DNA of 64,000 nucleotides from Lewinella sp. LCG006 (GTDB lineage: Bacteria > Bacteroidota > Bacteroidia > Chitinophagales > Saprospiraceae), in assembly GCF_040784935.1 (NCBI RefSeq), contig NZ_CP160680.1, positions 4,659,802 to 4,723,801 on the forward strand. The letters are read 5' to 3'. Below, in pieces: positions 54,432-63,297 of this stretch. The notes under the pieces are model-generated. The model ran no database searches, was not told where the DNA came from, and saw nothing but the letters and a program-made list of their open reading frames with translations. The position numbers and the translations under genes are program-made. Every line of letters starts with the position of its first letter. The stretch's first letter is position 1.

Positions 54432-56837
54432 TTAGAGGTATTGTTTGTTTTTTAATTGACGAATAACGCTGTTCGCCGCTGCTTCGTTAAGTTCCAGCCA
54501 GCCATCCAGGTGCCTGGTCAAGAGTCCTAGGCCTTGTAAACGTAATAAAGCCTCAGCATAACGTGGACTGAATGCCGGGCCAAAACGCTTGCGCAAGCGG
54601 TACTCGGTGGTACGTTTCTCCAAGAGTAAAGTACGCAGCAAAATGGCTTGATCCGACTCGATAAAGTTGGGCAGTTGGAAGAAATTGGTTTTCGTTTGGT
54701 AAACCTGCTCTTCGTTGCGTCGTTGGGTTTGGTAGGCCCACAGGTTGAGGGCTTCCCCAATATTTCCACCCGAGGCTCGGTAGACCCTACTCACGGCTTG
54801 TTCGAAAGCACTGGGGTCGAGTGCCTGACCTTCTTTGGTGACCAGTTCTTTATGCGTTGCTCCGTGCCGTATAAGGATGGCTTGCTGCACTTCTTCCTGA
54901 CTCATGCTGTCCAATGGCAAGATGGCCTGAAAGTGTTTGTTGAGTTGATGATTACTCTCAAGGTAGTTGCAAAGCGGGTTGCCAGCGGCTACCATGTAGA
55001 AAATAGAATTGGCGTGGTGGTCCATGTGCCTGAGCAAAGCACGCGTATTCTGGTGAATTGTACAGGATGGGTCATGCCAAAGCTCCAGATCATCTAACCA
55101 GATCAGAGGGGGCTGGTCAAAGCGGTATTTGCTGATAAAATCCAATGCGGCCCCCAGGTCGAAACTCGTTTCAAAAGTACGGTTGTGGAGATGGAGGACG
55201 GCGTTGGGGATCAAGCGGATCGTCTCATTAGGGAAATAGCGGTTGCTTACCAAATCACCAAAGAGCGATTTTCCAGTAAAACGATCACCCCGTAGCAGCA
55301 CCGACCCCCGGTAGCCTTTGCGCCAGTGTTTGATCAAGGTGGCTAGCCGCTGTAGTTCCGACTTCCGCCCCACCCAAAAGGATTCGCCTATGTAGCCTTT
55401 GGTAAGGAAAATACTGGTATACGCCTGATTATTGCTGGGGGGGACGTGGTGCTCAATGTAGCGAACCACTTTTTCGGAAAGGCTAAGGGCATCTTCCGCC
55501 TGCACTGAGGAGAGCCATCTCCTCACTCTTTGCCGTTGGGTGTTCCACCAGCGATTCAAGTTCAGCAACAACTGGTTTTGGTTATTGCGAAACTGGTTGA
55601 TCGTTGATTGGAGAGGAACCTCCAGGAAAAAATTTGACTGTTGAAAAACTTTAGATAATCGGAAGTGCTCATCCAGCCTGCTACGGATCAGCTCGTGCAA
55701 TTTGTGCAGTTCCTTCTCACGGTCGGTTGTTTGCAGCAAGAAACTTTGTAGGGGTTGGCAGAGATTTTCACCAATCAAGCCTTTGTCCGGGCTTTCGTTA
55801 TTTTCGTTGTTGAGTAAAATGGTCCGGTTCCGTATGTTGATCAGGGCCATTTTTAGGTTGTTGCGGATATTGGTCGTTAGTTCCCACACTTCGTAGAGCA
55901 ATGGAAGGGTTTCGGAGTCCAACCAGCGGGAGATATAGCGCCGAAAGTTGATTTCCTTGACCTGCAAGGCAGCCCCCACAACGGCCACCGGCACAACGGT
56001 TTCACCAGCAAGCGCTTCCAGTCCTTTTTCCAAAGCCAGGTTGAAGCGCTTGCCTAGTTTTTGCTGAGAAATCTGGGCTTCCTGGTTTTCCAAATATGCC
56101 GGAATTCGGCTCCGGGCGTCAGAGGCGTTTTCCTCAATGTAGGCATTGGCCTCTTTGGCGATGGTTTTCAGCTGATCAATCTCGGTCAGTCCGGCATCAA
56201 TATCGCTGAGGATAATTTTTTTTATCTTTTGGAGTGCAGTGCTATTTTGCCCTAGTAAATCTTGCTTGGCTGCCAGGTCTCTGATTTGGGTGGTGATAGT
56301 GCCAATCTGTTCCCGGTAAACGGGCCAGGGAAGCGCTTGGTGCTTCCAGGTATCCATCATCTTGGTCGCCATCTTGGGATCGCCGCTGTATTCGGCTTCC
56401 AGCTCCGGCAGTAGGCGCTGCAACTCGGAGGCGGCGTCCACCAGGTTATTGCTGGCATCCTGCTGCCAAGCCTCCCAGTTGGAGGTCTTGATTTCCGCAT
56501 CTAACACCATCAGCTGCGCGTGCAGATGTTCAAAAGTAGTATTGCGCCACAATAACAGAAATGATTTTCCAGCAGGCAACCAACAGTAGAAAAAGAGGTA
56601 GTCTTGGAGTTGTATCTCTGTTTTTTTTTCATTCGGAGAAGAAAAAACCTGAGCACGCTGATCTCCCAGCGCAATGAGTGCCTGGCACAACTGTTGCCCC
56701 AGGGTACTCAGGGCAATCGACTGTTGATTGGGTGCCAAATCGGCCCACGACATCTGCGTGGCTTTCTCCAGCGAGGCATAAAATTCTTCCAACGGCGATT
56801 GTGCTTGCTCCATGGACTCAAAGATGCTACTGTGCAT
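54432..56837 (-). CDS. Coiled-coil AAA-type ATPase
   Basis: 801 residues from the ATG at 56837; another ATG at 56813 and a TTG at 56885 are alternatives. Residues 1-460 are mainly helical with coiled-coil character. A P-loop ATPase module follows: Walker A GDRFTGKS (about 517-524), Walker B LIWLDDLELW (D582/D583), and a sensor-like MVAAGNPLCNYL. The C terminus (about 720-800) looks like a winged helix (TEYRLRKRFGPAFSPRYAEALLRL). No known family name is recalled. It heads an operon with the MscS-like and antiporter genes, suggesting control of ion flux or a membrane-stress response. Confidence 0.75.
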   Translation of the reverse strand: MHSSIFESMEQAQSPLEEFYASLEKATQMSWADLAPNQQSIALSTLGQQLCQALIALGDQRAQVFSSPNEKKTEIQLQDYLFFYCWLPAGKSFLLLWRNTTFEHLHAQLMVLDAEIKTSNWEAWQQDASNNLVDAASELQRLLPELEAEYSGDPKMATKMMDTWKHQALPWPVYREQIGTITTQIRDLAAKQDLLGQNSTALQKIKKIILSDIDAGLTEIDQLKTIAKEANAYIEENASDARSRIPAYLENQEAQISQQKLGKRFNLALEKGLEALAGETVVPVAVVGAALQVKEINFRRYISRWLDSETLPLLYEVWELTTNIRNNLKMALINIRNRTILLNNENNESPDKGLIGENLCQPLQSFLLQTTDREKELHKLHELIRSRLDEHFRLSKVFQQSNFFLEVPLQSTINQFRNNQNQLLLNLNRWWNTQRQRVRRWLSSVQAEDALSLSEKVVRYIEHHVPPSNNQAYTSIFLTKGYIGESFWVGRKSELQRLATLIKHWRKGYRGSVLLRGDRFTGKSLFGDLVSNRYFPNETIRLIPNAVLHLHNRTFETSFDLGAALDFISKYRFDQPPLIWLDDLELWHDPSCTIHQNTRALLRHMDHHANSIFYMVAAGNPLCNYLESNHQLNKHFQAILPLDSMSQEEVQQAILIRHGATHKELVTKEGQALDPSAFEQAVSRVYRASGGNIGEALNLWAYQTQRRNEEQVYQTKTNFFQLPNFIESDQAILLRTLLLEKRTTEYRLRKRFGPAFSPRYAEALLRLQGLGLLTRHLDGWLELNEAAANSVIRQLKNKQYL

Positions 56838-57248
56838 CCAGATTTCCAAATGAAAAGGGAAAGTTGATTTTTCAAGTAGCACCAAAGGTTCATCAGTGAT
56901 GTTTTATGCCTGCTTAGGAGCTATGCCGTTAGTAGCATTGCTAGCACCTACGCCCCCGACCTTCGGCTACTCCCACAAAGCAGGGGACAAGTGAGCCACC
57001 AGCGGCAACCCCTGTCCTCCGCCCGGGCGGAGGTGTCACGCAGTGACGGAGGTGGGACATAGTATCTCTCTAAAACGAAACATCTTCCCTAGTGGCTACA
57101 CTTGTTGTCACCCCCGACCTTCGGCCACCCCCGCAAAGCAGGGGACAAGTGAGCCTGCAGCGGTATCATTGGCCCTGTTCGGTGTAGTTTGCATCTAGCG
57201 TCGCAATATTCGTTCGGCGTAGGTTGTACTTACATCACGATCTTCGTT
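56838..57248. other. Repeat-rich gap upstream of the ATPase operon
   Basis: No gene is supported. It contains two 45-nt direct repeats (56953-56997 and 57111-57155, three differences), a perfect palindrome CCTCCGCCC/GGGCGGAGG at 57016-57033 and an adjoining GTCAC/GTGAC dyad. The IS1182-like element begins at 57249. The ATPase operon promoter should lie here but I could not identify it. Confidence 0.6.
56953..57155. repeat. Pair of 45-nt direct repeats
   Basis: Copies at 56953-56997 and 57111-57155 both open CCCCCGACCTTCGGC and close GCAGGGGACAAGTGAGCC; 42 of 45 bases agree. The palindrome at 57016-57033 lies between them. Confidence 0.85.
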
Positions 57249-59156
57249 CGGGGTTGTGTAAAAAGCGCCAAATAGAAAAAGATATGAGCAGAGTGTTTTA
57301 ACTTTAAGTTGAAGCCAAAAAGAAAAGCCCCCTGCTCATGTCAACAAAGATAACACAAAGAGAGAATATTCGCTTTAAAGCTTACACCCAAGACATTGTA
57401 ATAGATCTTCCTTTACGGATCGAAGAGCTGGTAAAAGACAATGTTTTGGCGCAGATCATTAATAAGGTAATACAAGAAATAGAGATCAAAGAGTTGGAAT
57501 GTTACTACAGTGGTATAGGTCGGCCTCCTTATCATCCTCGGATGTTACTTAAGGTATGGATTTATGGTTATTGTACCAAGGTGTATACGAGTCGTCCCTT
57601 AGCGAAGAAGTTAGGCGAAGATTTGGTTTTCATGTGGCTGTCTGGTGGTCAGCGTCCTTGTTTTAAAACACTGAGTGAATTTCGCTCCTGTCGAATGCAG
57701 GACTTGGTAGATACAGTCTTGAGCCAAGTGTTATTTTATTTGGTAGAGCAGGGCTATGTCAACTTGAGTGACTTGTATGTAGATGGCAGCAAGTGGGCTG
57801 CAAATGCCAATAAACATAAAATTGTCTGGCGCAAGAACACGGAACGCTATAAGGCCATGGTATTAGAGCGTATAGATAGCCTGCTAGAAGAGGTGCGGGA
57901 GTTGCAGCAAGCGGAGGATAATATTTATGGGACTAAGGATTTACTCCAGCGTCAAGAGGCCGAACAAATTTATCTGGTCTTGAACAGTGAAGACTTAGAG
58001 AGGCAGCTTCGTTACCTCAATGAAATTATAGCAGAACAAGGAGACAAAAAACGAAAACAATCTTTGGAAAGAATCCATCGTCATTTGTCAAAAGAACAAG
58101 TCAACTTAGATAAATACGAAGAGCAGGAATTGATCCTGGCGGGTCGTAACTCTTATTCTAAGACGGACGAAGATGCCACAGCCCTGCGCATGAAAGATGA
58201 TCAATTGTTGCCTGGGTACAATATACAGATTACGACATCGGATCAATTTATTGTCAATGCTACGGTTCATCAGGGTGCTTCTGACAGCCCTACTTTGCCC
58301 CCTCATGTCCTACAACTAGAACAACGGGTGAGTGGACTGGTAGAATCGGATTGGAAGATGGATTATACGGCAGATGCCGGTTATGGCAGTGAAGAGAATT
58401 ATAGTTTTTTAGCAGAAAAAGGCCATACGGCTTATGTGAAGTATCCGCTGTGGTACCAGGAAGTTACCGGCAAACTGGACAAACAACTTTTTAATACCAC
58501 CAATTGGTATTATGATCCAGATCAGGATTATTACCAATGCCCCAATGAGAAGAAACTATTGTTCAGCCATGAGTTCACAAGTAAGAGCAACAATGGATAT
58601 GAAAGTAGAACACGGGTTTATGAATCAGAAAGCTGTGCCCAATGTCCTTTTTATGAACAATGCCGAGGCCCAAATGCTAAACCGGGTACTCATCGAAGGG
58701 TGAAAAAGAGGGAGAAATTGGAGGCTTTTAAAAAAGAGGTCAAACAACGACTGGCATCAGAAAAAGGCTTAGAGAAACGATCCCAACGTGGTATCGATGT
58801 GGAAACGCCCTTTGCCAATATAAAACACAATATGGGACATCGTCGGTTCCTTCTCCGAGGCATCGACAAAGTCAATGTTGAGTTCCAGTTCCTAGCAATA
58901 GCTCACAATCTTAAGAAGGTTTATTGCCTTCAGACAGGGATCTGGGAGGATCACTATGTCCAAAGAGCAGCAAGAAGTGCTACTAAACACAAAAAAAGAG
59001 CTTAAAAACTCTTTTTTTGAACCTAAAAGGAAAAAATGCTAGTGAGAACTCTAAGGGAGGACTCACCAGCAGTGTTTTTCAAACAAAACAAGAAACGTCA
59101 GCCATCAGCCGATCAAAAGCCTGTTAAGCAACTTGAGGGCTTTTTACACAACCCCG
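57249..59156 (+). mobile_element. IS1182-like insertion sequence
   Basis: A complete-looking element of about 1.9 kb. The termini are perfect 18-bp inverted repeats, CGGGGTTGTGTAAAAAGC at 57249-57266 and its complement at 59139-59156. It contains one transposase gene in the + orientation. No clear target-site duplication was seen directly outside the repeats. It lies between the ATPase operon and two small ORFs. Confidence 0.9.
57338..59005 (+). CDS. IS1182 family transposase
   Basis: 555 residues. The DUF772-type N-terminal domain (GRPPYHPRMLLKVWIYGYCTK, then LSEFR) is followed by a DDE domain with candidate catalytic residues in LYVDGSKWAA, YTADAGYGSEEN and GIDVETPFANIKHNMG. A cysteine cluster (YQCPNEKKL, CAQCPFYEQC) typical of the family precedes the last acidic motif. 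The frame is intact, so the element may still be active. Confidence 0.95.
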   Translation: MSTKITQRENIRFKAYTQDIVIDLPLRIEELVKDNVLAQIINKVIQEIEIKELECYYSGIGRPPYHPRMLLKVWIYGYCTKVYTSRPLAKKLGEDLVFMWLSGGQRPCFKTLSEFRSCRMQDLVDTVLSQVLFYLVEQGYVNLSDLYVDGSKWAANANKHKIVWRKNTERYKAMVLERIDSLLEEVRELQQAEDNIYGTKDLLQRQEAEQIYLVLNSEDLERQLRYLNEIIAEQGDKKRKQSLERIHRHLSKEQVNLDKYEEQELILAGRNSYSKTDEDATALRMKDDQLLPGYNIQITTSDQFIVNATVHQGASDSPTLPPHVLQLEQRVSGLVESDWKMDYTADAGYGSEENYSFLAEKGHTAYVKYPLWYQEVTGKLDKQLFNTTNWYYDPDQDYYQCPNEKKLLFSHEFTSKSNNGYESRTRVYESESCAQCPFYEQCRGPNAKPGTHRRVKKREKLEAFKKEVKQRLASEKGLEKRSQRGIDVETPFANIKHNMGHRRFLLRGIDKVNVEFQFLAIAHNLKKVYCLQTGIWEDHYVQRAARSATKHKKRA

Positions 59157-59217
59157 CGATATTATCCGCAATTTTGTACTATTTTTAAGACCTAAACACG
59201 TTCTTGAAAAGTATAAA

Positions 59218-59418
59218 ATGAAAAACAGTTACGCGGCCTTCTTATTTTTGATGACCTTCGGTTTGGCGAATGAAGCTTTGGCCCTGATGCCAGGGTATTG
59301 GGAAAGAACGACCGCAAATGGAACCCAATTTATAGATGGGCCAGCACCTGCCATGAAACTCAAAGACGGAACAACTATGACTCCTATGGACCAGGTGGTA
59401 CACGGGCGATTGGAATAA
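59218..59418 (+). CDS. Small secreted hypothetical protein
   Basis: 66 residues with a plausible signal peptide (MKNSYAAFLFLMTFGLANEALA). A short polar remainder contains two TTM/ANG-type turns (WERTTANGTQF, LKDGTTMTPMDQV). I recognise no family. It starts about 60 nt beyond the insertion sequence and its stop lies 1 nt before the next small ORF, suggesting a translationally coupled pair. It could be the surviving part of a longer gene cut by the IS. Confidence 0.5.
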   Translation: MKNSYAAFLFLMTFGLANEALALMPGYWERTTANGTQFIDGPAPAMKLKDGTTMTPMDQVVHGRLE

Positions 59419-59419
59419 A

Positions 59420-59605
59420 ATGACAACCGTTTTTAATTTGCTGCTCTTTGGTTTTCCCATCACTATCGGCTGGCTGCTTTTGCACGTTCGGTGGATTAGG
59501 AAAGCCAGAGAAACCGGAGCTCGGAAATATTTGGTCTATTTGTCTATGCTACCCATGCTGCTACTGATTACCTATTTATTTAGCGAATTTCCGGGGAGTA
59601 TATGA
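59420..59605 (+). CDS. Small membrane protein
   Basis: 61 residues with two hydrophobic helices (about 4-22 and 39-55) separated by a basic loop RWIRKARETGARKY. No family is recognised. It directly follows the small secreted ORF. Both could be real small genes or leftovers beside the IS. Confidence 0.5.
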   Translation: MTTVFNLLLFGFPITIGWLLLHVRWIRKARETGARKYLVYLSMLPMLLLITYLFSEFPGSI

Positions 59606-59682
59606 ATACGCTTTCTTCGCTCCGTAGAAGCGGGTTTCAAACCTGGTTCTACGGAGCGAAGAAAGCGCAGCGAAGGCCTACC

Positions 59683-62130
59683 TTAAAAATCAATCCCCAA
59701 TCCCAGCATCAACTGACGGCCAGCTTGAGGGTACAAGCCTTGTAGTAACTGCGCATCGCCACCAAGAAAGTACCGGTACGACCAGCCGTTGGATTCGTAG
59801 AGCTGATCCAACCAGTTTAAGACCTGCAAATTCAGCCTAATGGCCCGCAAGCCACTAGGGCGGAGGGTGTACTGTACTTGCCAGTCGCTAAAGAAATAAG
59901 GATCTAGGCTGTTGGCTTCGTCAGCACTATTGTCGAGGTAGCGACGGCCAACGTATTTGCCGCGCAAGGCTACCGACAAGTCATGGCGGTCGGCCTGTGG
60001 CAGGAATTCGTAGCGCAACTCTGCGGCACCCAATACATTAGGTGAGAAGGCCAGGTCGGTATCCTCGCGTTTGATGCCCTGCTGGCCGATCCAGTTGAAG
60101 TCTTCATCGTAGTCATCTACGAATTCGGTGAAACTGATCACTTTGTTTTCACTCAGCGTGACATTGCCTTGCAGGGTCAGGTTGGGGGCTACTTCGCCTC
60201 CAGCCACCAGTTCTATGCCCAGGCGGTAGCTTTCGTCAACATTGGTGCGCAAGAGTTCGCCTACATCGTTGATCTGGCCATTTAGCACCAATTGGTCCTG
60301 GTAGTACATGTAGTAGACATTGGCCTGTACGGTCGCTTTTGTCCAGTTTTGTTCCCAGCCGGCTTCGAGGTTGTAGAGCTTTTCCGGATCAGGCCGATTT
60401 TCGGAAGTACTGCCTACGTAGTCATTGCGATTGGGTTCGCGCTGCGCTACGGCAAAGCTGGCGTAGGCCCGCTGGCGTTCGTTGGGGCGGTACTGAATAC
60501 CCGCTTTGGGATTGAAGAAGCTCAAATCCGCCGATTGGTCCACCTGGGTGCCATCGTTGTTGATGCCCAGGAAGTCGTAACTGACGGTCCGTAGTTGGAG
60601 ATCCAAGTAGGTATCCCACTTGTCGTTCAGCGCGTAGTTGAATTTGGCGAAAACATTGAAGTCTCGCTTCTCGGCATCATTGTCATAGTAGCGGTCACGG
60701 ATTTCGCTTTCCGCTGCATAGCGGGCCCAGATGATCTCTCCGAAGTGAGCGCCCTGGTAAATGTGGTAGCCACCCCCGAGGGTAGCCCGCAAGCGCTGGT
60801 TGCTGCCATTGTAGTGCAGGCTGTAGGTAGCGCCGTAGAAGTCATTGTCGAGCCAACGGCGGCGGATGAGGTCGGTAGTGTTGATCGTTTCGCCGCCCAG
60901 CACGATAGGAGAGAGGCCGTAATCAGCAAAATCCTGATCGGCTTTGTACTGCTCAAAGAAACCCTGGCCCAAGGTGTAGTGCCCCGCTAGGTTGAGGTAC
61001 CACTGCTCGCTGAGTTCGTGGTTGAAGAGCAGTTGCAGGTGGGTTTGGCCGTAGTCATCGACTTCGTTGTCGTAGGGATCGCCTTCCTTTTCGGTGCCCG
61101 CCGTATTGCTGGTGCGGGTGGCCGGATCATCCACCAGGCTAGCGTCTACACCGTTCCAGGCTTGGTAGGTGACCTCACTGCCGCTGAAAGCGTTGAGTCG
61201 CACGGAAGAGCGTTCGCCGATCCAGGCCCCGGAAAGGTACCAGGACGAAAGATCAGCCGAGGCCCGATCTATATATCCATCGGAGGTGATGCGCGAGAGG
61301 CGGCCGTCGACGGTAAAGCCATTGTCTAGCAATCCGGTACCAAAGCGGAGGTTGCCCTTGAGGGTGCCAAAACTACCCGCCGTAAGATCGGTAGAAGCGT
61401 AGGCCTTTTTGTGCACCTTGCTGGTGTTGAGGTTGATGGTTGCGCCAAAAGCGCCAGCGCCGTTGGTTGAAGCACCCACGCCCCGCTGGATTTGCACATC
61501 TTCAGTAGAAGAAGTGAAATCAGGCATATTGACCCAAAATACCCCCTGGCTTTCCGAATCATTGAGCGGAATGCCATTGACGGTGATGTTGATGCGGGTA
61601 GGGTCACTACCGCGAATCCAGATGCCGGTATACCCAACGCCCGTACCTGCATCCGAGGTGACCACGGCAGAGGGCGTCCAACGCAAGACAAAAGGCACAT
61701 CCTGGCCCAGGTTGTTCTGCTGGAGGGTTTCGCGGTTGACGGTGGAGTAGGTCATGGGCGTACGCTCGTCCGCACGCGTAGCGGACACGATGACCTCGCC
61801 TGTGAAGACAGGATCTTCCCGTAAGGTAATCGTCATGGGCATCCGCTGGTTAGTGCTGATGGTGAGTTGCCTGGTTTGGTAACCAACGTAACTGACCTCT
61901 ACCTTGACATCGCGTTTGGGCAATGAGCCCAAATCAAAAAAGCCACGGTCGTCGGTGGCCGTACCGCGATCCATGTCAGGTACAAAAAGGTTGGCACCTA
62001 TCAAGGGCTCACCTCGGTTGTCAACAATCTGCCCTGTGAAGGACGATTGGCCCATTAATAAAATGGTAGTGAAAAAAAGGAAAAGGGCAAGCGATAAGCC
62101 GCGCCGAAGAAAAGATGAAGAAAAAAACAT
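59683..62130 (-). CDS. TonB-dependent receptor, probably for thiamine compounds
   Basis: 815 residues from the ATG at 62130; a TTG two codons earlier is possible. A signal peptide (about 8-28, ending LLMGQ) precedes a carboxypeptidase-regulatory-like domain (SFTGQIVDNRGEPLIGANL). A plug domain (about 110-225, IWIRGSDPTRINITVNGIPL) and a long beta-barrel ending in ...MLGLGIDF complete the protein. It imports a substrate through the outer membrane using TonB. A TPP riboswitch in the leader argues that the substrate is thiamine or a precursor, as known for riboswitch-linked receptors in Bacteroidota. The substrate is inferred from this regulation only. Confidence 0.9.
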   Translation of the reverse strand: MFFSSSFLRRGLSLALFLFFTTILLMGQSSFTGQIVDNRGEPLIGANLFVPDMDRGTATDDRGFFDLGSLPKRDVKVEVSYVGYQTRQLTISTNQRMPMTITLREDPVFTGEVIVSATRADERTPMTYSTVNRETLQQNNLGQDVPFVLRWTPSAVVTSDAGTGVGYTGIWIRGSDPTRINITVNGIPLNDSESQGVFWVNMPDFTSSTEDVQIQRGVGASTNGAGAFGATINLNTSKVHKKAYASTDLTAGSFGTLKGNLRFGTGLLDNGFTVDGRLSRITSDGYIDRASADLSSWYLSGAWIGERSSVRLNAFSGSEVTYQAWNGVDASLVDDPATRTSNTAGTEKEGDPYDNEVDDYGQTHLQLLFNHELSEQWYLNLAGHYTLGQGFFEQYKADQDFADYGLSPIVLGGETINTTDLIRRRWLDNDFYGATYSLHYNGSNQRLRATLGGGYHIYQGAHFGEIIWARYAAESEIRDRYYDNDAEKRDFNVFAKFNYALNDKWDTYLDLQLRTVSYDFLGINNDGTQVDQSADLSFFNPKAGIQYRPNERQRAYASFAVAQREPNRNDYVGSTSENRPDPEKLYNLEAGWEQNWTKATVQANVYYMYYQDQLVLNGQINDVGELLRTNVDESYRLGIELVAGGEVAPNLTLQGNVTLSENKVISFTEFVDDYDEDFNWIGQQGIKREDTDLAFSPNVLGAAELRYEFLPQADRHDLSVALRGKYVGRRYLDNSADEANSLDPYFFSDWQVQYTLRPSGLRAIRLNLQVLNWLDQLYESNGWSYRYFLGGDAQLLQGLYPQAGRQLMLGLGIDF

Positions 62131-62278
62131 GATCAAAAAAAATTGTGGGTAAATGAACAGCCGCCATTCCGGGGTAGAACGCGGGATTACTTACCTCACA
62201 CCCTTGGGAGGTCGGAAGTGGGAGGTGGGAAGTCGGAAGTATTATTTCCGAATTCCGACTTCTTATTTCCGAATTCCA
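62131..62278 (-). other. Leader between the riboswitch and the receptor start
   Basis: This part contains another hairpin of the same repeat family as the insertion in the aptamer: GAAGTCGGAA (62229-62238) with TTCCGACTTC (62253-62262). The expression platform of the riboswitch should lie here. A weak CCGC/GCGG dyad around 62165-62185 could mask the start region, but I cannot define the switch. Confidence 0.45.
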
Positions 62279-62474
62279 AATTTCCCTTCCCGGCATTATC
62301 CGGGCAGGTTCCTGGTTTCGAAGTCGGAAGTCAGAAATCGGAGGTCGGAAGTATGCCCACTTTAAGAGCTGAATACTTCCGACTTCCCACTTCTGACCTC
62401 CGACTTTCCACCAAAGGGTATGATCTCAGCCAGGTATAGACACGTTCGCCTAGTGACCCAGCACCCCTAAAAGT
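62279..62474 (-). promoter_or_regulatory. TPP riboswitch (THI box) with an internal insertion
   Basis: Read on the minus strand, the aptamer has AGGGGTGC (62468-62461), then GGCTGAGATCATACCC with the hallmark CTGAGA (62429-62424). After a long gap come GAACCTGCCCGG (62311-62300) and ATAATGCCGGGAAGGGA (62299-62283). These are the conserved TPP-binding elements in the right order. ACCC and GAACCTG are normally only a few bases apart; here about 104 nt separate them because a repeat hairpin is inserted at the junction. It should control the receptor gene downstream. Confidence 0.88.
62321..62406. repeat. Repeat hairpin inserted in the riboswitch
   Basis: The arms, 62321-62354 and 62373-62406, are 34 nt long and complementary at 30 positions, three of the four mismatches being A/G changes that still allow wobble pairs. 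The arms consist of GGAAGTC/GGAGGTC-type words (AAGTCGGAAGT, GGTCGGAAGTAT). A related, shorter hairpin lies at 62229-62262. Confidence 0.85.
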
Positions 62475-62515
62475 TGCGCAAAGGTAATGCGTGGGGAGCA
62501 GTTTTTATTTACTTT

Positions 62516-63199
62516 TTAATAAATAGCTCGCTGCAGACCAATGTTGAGTCCTAGAAAAGCGTCACCCAAGTTGCGGTACTGCTCTGTATTGCCTTTAAAA
62601 TAACCGTAGTGGGTGTAGGCGAGGCGACTATACATTTTCCAGGTTGTTGAAAGGTGGAAATTTATGCCCATCGCAAATTCGTAACCTAGGCTGATCTTAT
62701 TGACGTTGTACAATGCATGACGGCTGAGGCCAGTGCCAGGGGGATAAATAGAAGTATTCCAATTCGCTATTTCTCCTTCTATTTCCTTAAGATCGCGGAT
62801 ACTGGTTTGGAGAGCAGCTTGAACATAAACACAATTGCAGGGTAAACGGTACTGCAAGCGCAGGGGGATATTCCAAAAAGCAAGCTGCTTCTCCTGGTAC
62901 CAATAAGCGTAAAAGCTTGGTGCATTAGGGGCTTCCGGTACAATTTCACCAGCGAATTTTCGAAAAGTCTGAGGTCCAAAACGTTGCCGGATAAGGGCGG
63001 TACCCACGGAAAACTGACCTATTGGTTTTTCAACATGGAGACCTATACCGATAAGGCCCAGGTTGTTTTTTCTGTATTTAAGATCTTCAAAATGGGTGTT
63101 GGCTTCTACCCCAATGAGGAAACGGGGGATGGCTATTGTGGATTGAGCTTGCAGCAGTAGCGAAGTCAGCAAGCAGCAAATGAAGGATAAGGTTTTCAT
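62516..63199 (-). CDS. Outer-membrane beta-barrel protein of unknown function
   Basis: 227 residues. A signal peptide (residues 1-18, ending LLLQAQ) is followed by alternating amphipathic strands (NLGLIGIGLHVEKPIGQFSV, AFWNIPLRLQYRLPCNCVYV, MYSRLAYTHYGYFKGN) and a terminal strand LGLNIGLQRAIY ending in an aromatic residue. This is the pattern of small outer-membrane beta-barrels. No specific family is recognised. It lies upstream of the riboswitch on the same strand but, given that intervening leader, probably belongs to a separate transcript. Confidence 0.75.
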   Translation of the reverse strand: MKTLSFICCLLTSLLLQAQSTIAIPRFLIGVEANTHFEDLKYRKNNLGLIGIGLHVEKPIGQFSVGTALIRQRFGPQTFRKFAGEIVPEAPNAPSFYAYWYQEKQLAFWNIPLRLQYRLPCNCVYVQAALQTSIRDLKEIEGEIANWNTSIYPPGTGLSRHALYNVNKISLGYEFAMGINFHLSTTWKMYSRLAYTHYGYFKGNTEQYRNLGDAFLGLNIGLQRAIY

Positions 63200-63297
63200 T
63201 GATTGATGTTTTTTATCGGGAAATCATGATTTAATCAGAAGTGCTGCAAAACATTCAGGAATTAACCTTTTCTTAGCATCTCAAACTTTACTGCATT

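Noticed and set aside
57241..59160. Target-site duplication of the IS element
   Set aside because: No matching short direct repeat was found immediately outside the 18-bp terminal repeats; not claimed.
62143..62439. + strand open frames across the receptor leader
   Set aside because: They are the antisense of the TPP riboswitch and the repeat hairpins and have no family resemblance.
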